The notes under the pieces are model-generated. The model was not told the origin of the DNA. It ran no database searches and was given only the letters and a program-made list of their open reading frames with translations. Of a stretch of DNA of 64,000 nt, positions 8,767 through 18,311 are shown piece after piece; the stretch's first letter is position 1; the number at the start of each line of letters is the position of its first letter. The stretch covers positions 186,001-250,000 of the forward strand of contig NZ_CAESCM010000008.1 in the NCBI RefSeq assembly GCF_903166585.1, given 5' to 3'. This DNA comes from Pedobacter ghigonis. GTDB taxonomy: Bacteria > Bacteroidota > Bacteroidia > Sphingobacteriales > Sphingobacteriaceae. The position numbers and the translations under genes are program-made.

Positions 8767-10418
8767 TATTTCTTTTCTCTGATGGCTTTAAACTCCGAGC
8801 CAGCTTTCCACTTTGGAAAACCAGCTTCATTGCTTAAACGATAGCCCATATCGAAAAGCATACGTACATCTTCTACAATACCTGATAAATCCCATGTTTT
8901 GGCATCAAAATTATCTTGTGGCGAATGGTAGCGGAGTTTGGTAAAATCTGCTACCTGCTTCAGTCCCCACGCCCTGCCATGCTCAATATTATCAACACCC
9001 GATCCTGTAAATAAAGAAGGAACACCAACTTTGGCCAGGTTAAAATGATCGGAGCGGTAATACAGACCTGACGACGGAACTGGATCGGGAACAATTACCC
9101 TTCCCTGTTTTTTAGCGGCCTCGCTGGCATAATCTTCCAGTTCCGACTGACCGAAACCATAAACCACAATATCTTTTGTTTTGCCAGCTATCCCCATCAT
9201 ATCCATATTGATATTGGCTACGGTTTTAGCCAACGGAAAAACCGGATGTTTGGCATAATATTCTGAGCCCAATAAACCCTGCTCTTCTGCAGTATAGGAA
9301 ATAAATAAAATAGTGCGTTCGGGGCTTTTGGGTAGTTTTTTAAATGCCGAAGCAATTTCGAATAGAGAAGCTACGCCTGTAGCATTATCAACGGCACCAT
9401 TGTAAATAGAATCGCCTTTTACCTGCTCTCCTATCCCCAAATGATCCCAGTGTGCCGAATAAATAATGGCTTCATCTTTCTGCCTGTTGCCCGGTATGGT
9501 GGCCAGTACATTATAGCTAACCGACTTTTTAATGGTATTTTTAACCTTCAGCGAAGTAGTAATATTTAAATCAATTGCTTTAAAACCTTTCTTACGTGCG
9601 TCTAAAGCCAGTTTATCGAATGATTTTCCATCCAAAGCGAAAAGCTGTTTTGCTTTATCCAGGCTAATCCATCCTTCAATTACTGCTCTGCTCATTCCGT
9701 TATCGGGCGATTGCAGGTTGAGCTTGGATTTAGACCAGCCACTTCTTACAACCGTCCAGGGATAAGCTGCAGGTTCGGTATCGTGTACGATAATAATTCC
9801 AGCCGCACCCTGTCTGGCTGCTTCTTCAAATTTATAAGTCCAGCGGCCATAATAAGTCATATTTTTCCCTTTAAACAAGGCAGAGTCGGCAAACCCCGGA
9901 TCGTTGATCAATACCACTACTGTTTTGCCTTTTACATTTAAGCCGGCGTAATCATTCCAGCCATACTCAGGCGCAACAATGCCATAGCCGGCAAAAACCA
10001 AAGGCGAATTATTAATACTTACCTCCTCTTGTACGCGCCTGGTACCAGCCACAAAATCGGTTAAATAATTCAGGCTAAGTGATGTGGTTTTGCCTTCAAA
10101 TACCATGTTATTTTCAGGCACCGATTTAATTTCTACCATGGGCACTTCTTGAAAATAACTATCGCCATTGCCTGGCTTTAAGCCCAGATGTTCGAATTGC
10201 GATTTTAAATAATTAATGGTTTTGGTTTCGCCTTCGGTAAAAGGCTTTCTTCCCTGAAGGCTGTCGGCAGCAATTACCGAAAGGTATTGCGTTAAGCTGC
10301 TGTCGTTAATGGCTTTAATGGCTAAAGAATCGGCAGAGCCTCCGGCTGTTTTTGTTCCTTGCCTGCACGATGCAAAAAAGAAAAATGTACAAGCAGAAAA
10401 CATTAGTATTTTTTTCAT
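8766..10418 (-). CDS. M28 family zinc aminopeptidase lipoprotein with PA domain
   Basis: About 550 residues. Two ATGs are separated by one codon; MKKILMFSACTFFFFASC gives a standard lipoprotein signal, so I use 10418 (10424 is possible). The region about 130-280 looks like a protease-associated (PA) insert (FAGYGIVAPEYGWNDYAG, AARQGAAGIIIVHD). The M28 core has SAHWDHLGI (metal His/Asp), GAVDNATGVASLFEIA (bridging Asp), YTAEEQGLLGSEYYA (catalytic Glu-Glu) and NMDMMG, and ends with HSPQDNFD (last metal His). Likely a periplasmic or surface aminopeptidase that trims peptides. Confidence 0.93.
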   Translation of the reverse strand: MKKILMFSACTFFFFASCRQGTKTAGGSADSLAIKAINDSSLTQYLSVIAADSLQGRKPFTEGETKTINYLKSQFEHLGLKPGNGDSYFQEVPMVEIKSVPENNMVFEGKTTSLSLNYLTDFVAGTRRVQEEVSINNSPLVFAGYGIVAPEYGWNDYAGLNVKGKTVVVLINDPGFADSALFKGKNMTYYGRWTYKFEEAARQGAAGIIIVHDTEPAAYPWTVVRSGWSKSKLNLQSPDNGMSRAVIEGWISLDKAKQLFALDGKSFDKLALDARKKGFKAIDLNITTSLKVKNTIKKSVSYNVLATIPGNRQKDEAIIYSAHWDHLGIGEQVKGDSIYNGAVDNATGVASLFEIASAFKKLPKSPERTILFISYTAEEQGLLGSEYYAKHPVFPLAKTVANINMDMMGIAGKTKDIVVYGFGQSELEDYASEAAKKQGRVIVPDPVPSSGLYYRSDHFNLAKVGVPSLFTGSGVDNIEHGRAWGLKQVADFTKLRYHSPQDNFDAKTWDLSGIVEDVRMLFDMGYRLSNEAGFPKWKAGSEFKAIREKK

Positions 10419-10470
10419 GAACATGGTATTATTTTTTGTAAAATAAGAAGAATAGGCAACATTTGAGCGA

Positions 10471-13296
10471 TTACCTCTTAATCAGCTTAAACTTTTTAAC
10501 ATGCTGGCCATTCTGTACAATTACTCCCACATAAACACCTGCCGCAAGTGAATTCAGGTTAAAACGGTTGGTGCTCGATGCTTTTTCGTCAAAAACTTTT
10601 TGCCCCAGCATATTGTACAGCGAGAGGTTATAATCTTTAAACGAACCGCTTAGAATAGTGAGGTAGTCTGTAACCGGATTGGGGTAGAAAGAAAAATCGT
10701 CTTCTTTCAGAAAAACCGCCGAAGCCAGATCGCTATTATACCTCCCATTGGCGGTTTCGAAAGTAACACGGTAAAATTGTATGCCTGGTTTAGGTTTCTC
10801 ATCAAAAATAGTGTAATCGAGCTGGTTTTGAACTGGCGGTGTTTGCTTCAAAACGGTGTAGGTGTTTACACCAGTTTGTTTCTCCCAAACGATGTTTTTA
10901 ATATCGAGTGTGGTACCAATACTCAGGTCGAGCCTGATTTTATCATCTGTGGTATTATTTGCCGCTAAACTTCTTACGTAACAGGCAATCCCCTGCTGGG
11001 TGTAATCGATCGTATAACTCTTTAGCCCTGTAAAACCGGCACCATTTGCGGCTACAGCAAAATAATTACTGTTTATTTTGCTCCTATCTATTTTAGTTAA
11101 GGTATCGGTTACATTTAAAACCGGACTTAACACATTGTTCACCAGTCCATATACCGTATAATCTTTGGCACCAGATTGAGGGTTCCAGTTTAAAACAATA
11201 CCATCGTTACATACATAACCTACTTTTAATACCCGAGGGCTGGAAACTACAAAAGATGGACTTAAAATCACATTTCCTTCTACTTCCATCTTCAAAATAG
11301 CTTTTGAAAACCGGTCAGGTGCATTCCAGTTGTACAATCCCCTGCTTAAATCCACACCGGCCGCAATTGACTCCCAGGTTAAGCCTTCATCATAACTCAC
11401 CGATAAGTTACCTGATTTAGAAGCATAGGTATTATCCCATCGGATATAATTACTTTCAGTGGCAAAAAAACTACCTTCTTTTTCGGGAGTGATAAATGAA
11501 AAAGTATTTTTAAGCTTGTAGCTGTAGGCCAGTGCAAAATTCTGTTGGTTGCCCTGGGTAATCCGATCGCCTTTTACATGAACTTTAAAACTAGCGGCTG
11601 CCGGATTTTCTAAAGTAACCTGCTGGATATTATTGATTAGATCGGCTTTCCGTACAGCAGGTGATGAAAGTGAATTTAAATCGGCTGCAGCATTTAAAAC
11701 CCATGGTAAAGTTAAACTTCCCCCAGGATTTTCGAGACTCAAATCTAAACCGTTTACCAGGCCCTGCGCTGCATTAACCACCGCAGCAGGATCATTCCAA
11801 ACCAGGGTAATTTTAACTTCGGCAACATTAGCCGGTACATTTAAGGGGATGGTTAAATCCTGGGCTTTGGCTACCGTGTAAAGCGCAACCCTGTCATCGG
11901 CCAAAGTTTTTAAAGTCTGGGTTACATTTAGTTTGCCGTAACCATACACATAATCTACCTGTGGCGTTCCCAAATCATCGGCAGCGTTAATTAAAGCTGC
12001 TTTAATCAGCGAAGCTGAAGGCGCTTTTTTGAATTTCTGTCGATAAAACTGCTCCAAAAGTACAACCGATCCGCTTGTAATGGCCGCAGAGCCCGAAGTA
12101 CCATCTTCTCCCAAAGCCACCAGTTCTGGTTTTACACGCCCATCATAAGCCGGACCTTTACTACTTAAATTTTCAGAAACATTTTCTCTATTTACACCAC
12201 CAATAACCAACACATTTTTAGCCTGTTTAAAATTACCTGTTAAATTAGCCCTGGCCGCTATGCCCTGATAAAAACCAGCTGAAGGTGTTTGTGTACCACT
12301 GTTTCCGGCCGAAAAAACATGGATTAAGGTATCAGTTTCAAAAACCTGTTTATCGTATGCAGCAGCTTCGATACCATAATTATTATCAATACCCACACCA
12401 TACGAATGGTTTTGCACCCGGACCTGAAATTTATTCAAATCACCGGGCAAATCAGGCAGCAGGTTATCGAAACTCGAAAATGCCAGCCTGGCCTTTGGTG
12501 CTGCACCCAATCCCCTGATAAACGAATTGCCATTACCTATGGCGAGAGTTGCCATAGTGGTGGCATGCGAGGTTGCTTTACCAGTTAGTATTGCTCCCGG
12601 TACCGTTTTACCTAAAATATCGAGATCCGCTACATCATACATCCCTTCTTTTAGTGAAAGGTTGATGCCGGTTCCATCAATACCCGGAAACAGGCTTTGC
12701 GCATTGGCAATCTGGTTTAGTCCCAAATCCAGCCCATTAATTACCACCTCATTTTTCGCTACTGCTATAATATCAGCATACAGCACCTCATCCTGCTCTA
12801 AGACCGGCATTAAATCATCTGGCAAAATATAAACTACGCAAATATTATTTGTCCGATCAACCGAGATTACCTTTAAATTTTTAAGGAAAACAGGCAAAAC
12901 ATTAAGGCTTTTAACGGCCAGCCTAACCTGAACGGAATCGCCTTTTTTACTGCCCTTATTGAGTACTTTCATTAAGCCATCACTTACTTTCCATAAGCCA
13001 TTGGCGCTACCCTGGTAAACAAGATCAGGCGAAAGTGTAGAAACAGCACCTTTCTCAACAATAAAGTAGTCGCCGGAGAGCTTCTTTTTAGGTTTTAATA
13101 ATTGAATTTCGCTTGTGGTTAAAGCACGCTTAAACTTCACCAATAACAGCTCATTTGGATGTAATAATTCGATATTACCCTTGGCTGAAATAAATTTTTT
13201 AAAATTTTTATCTACTCCTACAGGTTGTGATTGTGCCTTTAAATCAAATACACAAAGACATAACAATATAACTAAAAATACAGTGCTAACTTTCAA
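10471..13296 (-). CDS. Subtilisin-like S8 serine peptidase with T9SS sorting domain
   Basis: 941 residues. A signal peptide (1-21, ending LKA) and an N-terminal propeptide-like region (to about 180) precede an S8 domain (about 185-460) with His in SHATTMATLAIGNG, Asn of the oxyanion hole in HVFSAGNSGTQ and Ser in EDGTSGSAAITSG. The Asp motif is atypical: GTGINLSLKEG then YDVADLDILG, instead of DTG. Beta-rich middle domains lead to a C-terminal type A sorting domain (FSFYPNPVTDYLTI to VKKFKLIKR), the export tag for the Por system. The protein should cross the outer membrane and be released or surface-anchored. The peptide-bond target is unknown. Confidence 0.92.
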   Translation of the reverse strand: MKVSTVFLVILLCLCVFDLKAQSQPVGVDKNFKKFISAKGNIELLHPNELLLVKFKRALTTSEIQLLKPKKKLSGDYFIVEKGAVSTLSPDLVYQGSANGLWKVSDGLMKVLNKGSKKGDSVQVRLAVKSLNVLPVFLKNLKVISVDRTNNICVVYILPDDLMPVLEQDEVLYADIIAVAKNEVVINGLDLGLNQIANAQSLFPGIDGTGINLSLKEGMYDVADLDILGKTVPGAILTGKATSHATTMATLAIGNGNSFIRGLGAAPKARLAFSSFDNLLPDLPGDLNKFQVRVQNHSYGVGIDNNYGIEAAAYDKQVFETDTLIHVFSAGNSGTQTPSAGFYQGIAARANLTGNFKQAKNVLVIGGVNRENVSENLSSKGPAYDGRVKPELVALGEDGTSGSAAITSGSVVLLEQFYRQKFKKAPSASLIKAALINAADDLGTPQVDYVYGYGKLNVTQTLKTLADDRVALYTVAKAQDLTIPLNVPANVAEVKITLVWNDPAAVVNAAQGLVNGLDLSLENPGGSLTLPWVLNAAADLNSLSSPAVRKADLINNIQQVTLENPAAASFKVHVKGDRITQGNQQNFALAYSYKLKNTFSFITPEKEGSFFATESNYIRWDNTYASKSGNLSVSYDEGLTWESIAAGVDLSRGLYNWNAPDRFSKAILKMEVEGNVILSPSFVVSSPRVLKVGYVCNDGIVLNWNPQSGAKDYTVYGLVNNVLSPVLNVTDTLTKIDRSKINSNYFAVAANGAGFTGLKSYTIDYTQQGIACYVRSLAANNTTDDKIRLDLSIGTTLDIKNIVWEKQTGVNTYTVLKQTPPVQNQLDYTIFDEKPKPGIQFYRVTFETANGRYNSDLASAVFLKEDDFSFYPNPVTDYLTILSGSFKDYNLSLYNMLGQKVFDEKASSTNRFNLNSLAAGVYVGVIVQNGQHVKKFKLIKR

Positions 13297-13419
13297 GAAT
13301 AATTTATTTGTAAAATTTTGCTTACATCACAATTCTTCTCTAAATTAGTATTTATAAGGTAATTAGCAAACTATTATTAACTAACTTATTCAATCATTAT
13401 TCATTTAAACCTAACTGAA

Positions 13420-14256
13420 ATGAAAAACACCAAATTTTTATCAGTGGCAACTGCGTGCCTTTTATCCACTGTGTTATTTTCTTGTAAAAGTAATAATACA
13501 GAGAACACGGTAGAGAACAAGACTGATATTTCAAACAACACGCTTGCACAGATCAAATCGCTTGGCTTCAGTACTGACAATATCCGTAAAATAGACGAAG
13601 GTTATTTAGTTGAGGGAGATATCCTTTTAACTGATGACAATTTAACCGAAGTTTCGACGGATGCGAATCTGAACATTGCAGAAACCGAGCAATATAGAAC
13701 CACCAATACCGTTAAATCTTTACCTCGCGTAATTACTGTTTCGGTTACCAACCTGCCACAAGTGTACAGCGATGCGGTTAATACCATGATTTCGAGGTAC
13801 AACTCTTTGGGCTTACGTATAACCTTCCAGAGAGCGGCTACCGGTACAACCGGCAACATTAATGTAGTTGGCTTTAACGAAGGGCCTAGTGGTGGTTTTA
13901 TTACTTTAGGTTCGGCCGGTTTCCCTACTGCTTCGGGTAATCCTTACAATCAGATCAGAATGAATACCAATGCAGCAGCTTATGGCAGCAATCCAAATTT
14001 ATTGTACCTGGCTTCAGTGATCCAGCACGAAGTAGGGCATTGTATTGGTTTCCGTCATACCGACTACATGAACCGTGCCTTTAGTTGTGGTGCCAGTGGT
14101 GCCGGCAACGAAGGTAAATCAACTGTAGGAGCGGTAAGAATTCCGGGTACACCTTCGCAGCCAGATGCAGCTTCATTTATGTTAGCCTGCTCAAATGGCG
14201 GTAACCGTACCTTTAACGCAAACGACGTAATTGCGGTAAACTACCTTTACAAGTAA
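13420..14256 (+). CDS. M57-type (dual-action HEIGH) metallopeptidase lipoprotein
   Basis: 278 residues. Lipoprotein signal MKNTKFLSVATACLLSTVLFSC. The catalytic sequence QHEVGHCIGFRHTDY at about 203-213 gives HExGHxxGxxH, the zinc motif of the Bacteroidota M57 family. The SFMLAC segment some 50 residues downstream would serve as Met-turn. A lipoprotein with a small zinc peptidase domain points to surface or periplasmic proteolysis. It is divergent from the S8 gene across 123 bases and could share regulation with it. Confidence 0.88.
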   Translation: MKNTKFLSVATACLLSTVLFSCKSNNTENTVENKTDISNNTLAQIKSLGFSTDNIRKIDEGYLVEGDILLTDDNLTEVSTDANLNIAETEQYRTTNTVKSLPRVITVSVTNLPQVYSDAVNTMISRYNSLGLRITFQRAATGTTGNINVVGFNEGPSGGFITLGSAGFPTASGNPYNQIRMNTNAAAYGSNPNLLYLASVIQHEVGHCIGFRHTDYMNRAFSCGASGAGNEGKSTVGAVRIPGTPSQPDAASFMLACSNGGNRTFNANDVIAVNYLYK

Positions 14257-14288
14257 AAACAAATCAGATCAGATCAGCTAATTACCTT

Positions 14289-14325
14289 AAAGGTTCCGAA
14301 TCATATTCGGAACCTTTTTTTGTTT
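14289..14325 (+). terminator. Intrinsic terminator after the M57 gene
   Basis: AAAGGTTCCGAA pairs with TTCGGAACCTTT around a short loop, followed by a T-run; placed about 30 bases downstream of the stop. Confidence 0.9.
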
Positions 14326-14722
14326 TCCCAGGGCAAACAAATGATGGTTTGTGCAGACACAAACCATGACATTAAAACCAAGAAAATAGCATTTGAAATG
14401 CTGCACGGAGTTAAATAAACCTGATCGCGCCAGATAGCTCCCGATTCCTTCAAATCGGGACTATGGGCAAGAGCAGGACTGCAATAACCGAAGTACTACA
14501 GCAATTGCTTTTCAAAATATAAAGATTGGATGTTGGTGTTAGGAAATGGGATAGTAAATAAGTGATTTGTGATGACACGAACCACGACCACAAACCATGG
14601 CAACAGCATAACAACTCGAAACCACCGTGTTTTTCCGTGCATCCGTGGCCCATACACCTTAAAAAGCATAAAAAATGCCCTGTGTTTCCACAAGGCATCT
14701 CTTAAATTATTCAAACTAAAAA
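14326..14722. other. Gene-free spacer with a small perfect hairpin
   Basis: No credible ORF. A perfect 10-bp inverted repeat with 4-base loop lies at 14344-14367 (ATGGTTTGTG / CACAAACCAT). The motif ACAAACCATG recurs once at 14590. The segment 14630-14660 contains text of the ccgtgcatccgtgg kind, common as degenerate intergenic repeats in this phylum. Nothing else was recognised. Confidence 0.4.
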
Positions 14723-17230
14723 TTACTTCCCGTTTTGTTCTATATCGCGGTCCATTTCTACCAGATCGACATCACTTGGCGTAGAAAAATCACCAATTAA
14801 ATATTTATTAAAGTGATCGGCCAGTTTCCAGAACGCATATTCTGTCATATCGCCAAATCCATGGCGCTGCCCCGGAATGAGTAGAAAATCGAAACGCTTG
14901 CCAGCTTTCATCAATGCATTGGCCACGCGGATTGAGTTTGCAGGGTGCACATTGTTATCAACATCGCCGTGCATCAGCAATAAATGGCCTTTAAGGTTCT
15001 TCGCCAAATCAGGGTTTTTATCGATGCTATATTTAAATGAAGTATCGCCTTTCAAAGAAATGGTTTCTTTTACGCCATGGTGTTTCTCACTCCACCAACG
15101 GTTGTAAATGCTGTTGTCGTGGTTTCCAGCATTGGAAACAGCTGCTTTAAAGAAATCGGGGTAAACCAACATCGCCGCTGTAGACATAAATCCACCGCCT
15201 GAGTGTCCGGTAATGCCCACTTTGGTTTCATCAATGAAGGCATATTTTGAGGCCAGTTGCTCAACAGCAGTTTTCTTATCAGCCAAACCGTAATCGCGCA
15301 GATTTCCGTAACCGTAAGTATGGTACCATTTAGAACGCGAAGGATTACCACCACGGTTACCCACTGTAATTACGATGTAGCCAAATTGCGCCAGGCGCTC
15401 GGTGCGGTCCATGCTTTTGCTGAAGGCTTTGTTTACCGCCTCGGTTTGCGGACCCGGATAAACGTACTCAATAATCGGATATTTTTTATTCGGATCGAAA
15501 TCAAAAGGCTTATACATTACCCCGTACAAATCGGTAATGCCATCATCTGCTTTTATTTTAAACGGCTCAGGAAATTTATAACCGGCAGCTACCAGCAAAG
15601 AAATATCGGTAGTTTCGAGTTCCATTACTTTTTTACCTGTACCATCATACAAAGTAGATTTTGGTGCTGTGTTTACTCTCGAGTAGTTATCAACAAAGAA
15701 AGAACTGTTATCGTTCATGTTACTGGCATGGTCAAAATCGCCTGCGTTTAACAGCTTCATGTTCGATCCATCAAAATTAATGCTGTATAAATGCAAATAG
15801 TAAGGATCTTCTTTCCCTTCCCTGCCATTTGCAGTAAAATAAAGCACACGCTTTTTCTCGTCGATATTGACAATACTTTCGCAATGGAAAGCTCCTTTTG
15901 TGATCTGGTTCTTCAATTTACCATTTCCATCAAAAAGGTAGAAATGAGCCCAGCCATCGCGTTCGCTCCAATGAATCAGCTCCTTACCATCGTTTACAAC
16001 CCCCGGACGGTTTACTTCAACATAAGTATTAAAACGCTCATCAATTATAGGCGTAACTTTACCTGTGGCAATATCAACCGTACCGATATCGATGCGTTTT
16101 AAATCGCGGCTGGTGCGCGAAAAATAGAAACGGCTGTCGTTACCCAACCAAACCGACGGACGAAATTCGTTATCGCGGTCTTTATTTAAAGCTGGTTTGC
16201 TCCAAACCGAAATACTCTGATCTTTAAATGCAGCAACACTTAGTTTCTTATAGGTTTTCGCATTGAAATCAAACAACAGTACTTCATCCTGAGGGGCTTC
16301 AGCCTCGCCAGGCATCTGGTATTTATACGTTTCTAAAGTCGGGCGACCGGCAGTAACGCTATTGATTACCCAAAGGTCTTTCACCTTGCGCGAATCGGTA
16401 CGATCTAATACAAAATACTTTGAATTAGGCGACCAAAGTACATAAGCACCGCGGCGTTTCTTGTTATTTTTTTCGTTCTCTACATTATTCTCGCCATCTC
16501 CATCACTTCCGTACGAATAGAATTTAACACCATCTTTAGTTAACTGGTGCTCTACAATCGTGCTGTCGTCTTCGTTCTTAACAGCCTTTTTGTAGTTTTC
16601 TTTATCCATCCAATACAGGTTGTAATTGCGAGAAAAGATAATCGCCGATGAATCGGGTGCTACCGAACCCCAGCCTGGTTTAGGTTTCGGCCTGCTGAAA
16701 TTAGGGATTTCAGTGAGTTTTGCACTTGCCAGCTCATATTTGAAAGAATAGATTTTCTTCTGCATCGAATCGGCCCCTTTTTTATCCTTGCGGTCTTTTT
16801 TCAGCTCATCAACTGTACTTTTAATTTCGAAAGAAATACTTTTTTCATCCTGAGCAAATTTCAGGTTTTCTAAAGGCAAGTGCTCAGCATCGAAAGGATC
16901 GCGCACAATCAAGGTAATGTCTGCAGCCAGTTTAGCATTATCGAACATTATTTTTTTGCTTTTCGCAGCCGGATCAACCAGGTACCAGAATTTCCCCTTC
17001 GGACTTTCGAAAGTGTACCAGAAACGGTTGCTCAGTTTTAACCAATGTGGATCTACAGCCGTAGAATACACCATTTTTTTAAGTTTATTTGGCGAAAAAC
17101 GCGAAGCAAGCTGATAATTTGCCTTAGGTTGCGGCTGAATATTCTCGGTAATGGTAAATGTTTTGGTTTGTGCAGCGACAGTTAACGACAAAAACTGCGC
17201 GCAAACAAGTAGTTTGTAAAGTTTATTCAT
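14723..17230 (-). CDS. S9 prolyl oligopeptidase family (DPP-IV-like) peptidase
   Basis: 835 residues. Signal peptide MNKLYKLLVCAQFLSLTVAA before QTKTF. A beta-propeller (about 40-560, DPPIV_N type) is followed by an alpha/beta-hydrolase domain with nucleophile Ser in GHSGGGFMS (about 677), Asp in HGDVDNNVHP (about 757) and His in PGQRHGFG (about 790). The order Ser-Asp-His and these motifs are diagnostic of S9. It should cleave short peptides, likely after Pro or Ala, in the periplasm. It is a lone gene, divergent from the deacetylase pair. Confidence 0.95.
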   Translation of the reverse strand: MNKLYKLLVCAQFLSLTVAAQTKTFTITENIQPQPKANYQLASRFSPNKLKKMVYSTAVDPHWLKLSNRFWYTFESPKGKFWYLVDPAAKSKKIMFDNAKLAADITLIVRDPFDAEHLPLENLKFAQDEKSISFEIKSTVDELKKDRKDKKGADSMQKKIYSFKYELASAKLTEIPNFSRPKPKPGWGSVAPDSSAIIFSRNYNLYWMDKENYKKAVKNEDDSTIVEHQLTKDGVKFYSYGSDGDGENNVENEKNNKKRRGAYVLWSPNSKYFVLDRTDSRKVKDLWVINSVTAGRPTLETYKYQMPGEAEAPQDEVLLFDFNAKTYKKLSVAAFKDQSISVWSKPALNKDRDNEFRPSVWLGNDSRFYFSRTSRDLKRIDIGTVDIATGKVTPIIDERFNTYVEVNRPGVVNDGKELIHWSERDGWAHFYLFDGNGKLKNQITKGAFHCESIVNIDEKKRVLYFTANGREGKEDPYYLHLYSINFDGSNMKLLNAGDFDHASNMNDNSSFFVDNYSRVNTAPKSTLYDGTGKKVMELETTDISLLVAAGYKFPEPFKIKADDGITDLYGVMYKPFDFDPNKKYPIIEYVYPGPQTEAVNKAFSKSMDRTERLAQFGYIVITVGNRGGNPSRSKWYHTYGYGNLRDYGLADKKTAVEQLASKYAFIDETKVGITGHSGGGFMSTAAMLVYPDFFKAAVSNAGNHDNSIYNRWWSEKHHGVKETISLKGDTSFKYSIDKNPDLAKNLKGHLLLMHGDVDNNVHPANSIRVANALMKAGKRFDFLLIPGQRHGFGDMTEYAFWKLADHFNKYLIGDFSTPSDVDLVEMDRDIEQNGK

Positions 17231-17380
17231 GAATAATTGTTTGGAGCGGCTAAATTATTTAATTAAAGCCGATTAAGTGGTGAAATTTTGTAATAAAAAC
17301 GATAGCTTATTTAAATATCACTCAGGCACAAATAATTATCAACAACATTACAATTGGTATAAAATAACTAAGGGATTTTA

Positions 17381-17388
17381 TAGTTTTG
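17381..17388 (+). promoter_or_regulatory. -7 element (TAGTTTTG) for the deacetylase operon
   Basis: Matches TAnnTTTG, the Bacteroidota -7 consensus. It overlaps the earliest in-frame ATG (17386), which argues that translation begins at 17401 or 17407. A clear -33 TTG at the usual distance was not found (the nearest, 17354-17356, is slightly far). Confidence 0.5.
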
Positions 17389-17406
17389 CAAGCATATATA
17401 ATGACT

Positions 17407-18288
17407 ATGAAATACAGCCTACTAACATTAATAACAGCAGGTGCAATCCTATTCGCCAGCTGCCAATCTAAATCACAACCAGAAAGTTCAACAGGAAAAG
17501 ATTCTACGGGAAAATCAACACAGACAAGTGGAAACACCGGAGCTGCTGCAGTCGACGTATCGAAAATAAAAGTGGCTGATGCTAAAACCATCCTGGCCAG
17601 GAAACAAGTACCTATTTTATGTTACCACCAGGTAAGAAACTGGAAACCAACCGATGGAAAAGTGGGTAAAGACTACATTGTAGAAATCCAGAATTTTAAA
17701 GATCAGATGAAAATGCTGGCAGATAGTGGCTATCATACCATCCTGCCCGATCAGCTTTATGCTTACCTGAATACCGGCGCAGCCTTGCCAAGCAAACCTA
17801 TTATGCTCACTTTCGATGATACCGATATGGATCAGTTTACGATTGTACGCCCTACCTTAGATAAGCTGGGCTTTAAAGCAGTTTATTTTATCATGACCGT
17901 ATCGATTGGCCGTAAAGGTAAATTTGTTGATTACATGACTAAAGAGCAGATTAAACAGCTTTCTGATGAAGGAAATGTAATTGGCAGCCATACTTACGAC
18001 CATAAAAACTTTAAAAAATATGCTGGTAAAGACTGGGAAGAGCAACTGGATAAACCAACCAAAAAACTTGAAGAAATTACAGGTAAAAAAATGACCGAAT
18101 TTGCTTACCCTTTTGGTTTATGGAATGCAGAAGGTATTCCTGAACTGAAAAAACGTGGTTTCAGAATGGCTTACCAACTTTCAACCAAACGCGATGAAAA
18201 AGACCCATTGTTTACCATCCGTCGTATTATTGCAAGTGGTTACTGGTCGCCAAAAACATTGAGCAACAGCATTAAGAACAGCTTTTAA
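17407..18288 (+). CDS. Polysaccharide deacetylase (NodB/CE4) lipoprotein, copy 1
   Basis: 293 residues from the ATG at 17407, where a lipoprotein signal begins (MKYSLLTLITAGAILFASC). After a Ser/Thr-rich linker the CE4 domain shows motif 1 TFDDTD (metal Asp at about 138), motif 2 SHTYDH (HxxxH metal ligands) and motif 3 AYPFG. These enzymes remove acetyl groups from N-acetylated sugars; anchoring in the envelope suggests peptidoglycan or a surface polysaccharide as substrate. A paralogue follows 23 bases downstream, then a DUF3298 lipoprotein. Confidence 0.9.
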   Translation: MKYSLLTLITAGAILFASCQSKSQPESSTGKDSTGKSTQTSGNTGAAAVDVSKIKVADAKTILARKQVPILCYHQVRNWKPTDGKVGKDYIVEIQNFKDQMKMLADSGYHTILPDQLYAYLNTGAALPSKPIMLTFDDTDMDQFTIVRPTLDKLGFKAVYFIMTVSIGRKGKFVDYMTKEQIKQLSDEGNVIGSHTYDHKNFKKYAGKDWEEQLDKPTKKLEEITGKKMTEFAYPFGLWNAEGIPELKKRGFRMAYQLSTKRDEKDPLFTIRRIIASGYWSPKTLSNSIKNSF

Positions 18289-18311
18289 TTTCTTTACATT
18301 TTAAAAGGAAC

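Noticed and set aside
14450..14784. Several overlapping small open frames on both strands
   Set aside because: Mutually overlapping, no conserved features; composition fits intergenic repeat-like sequence.
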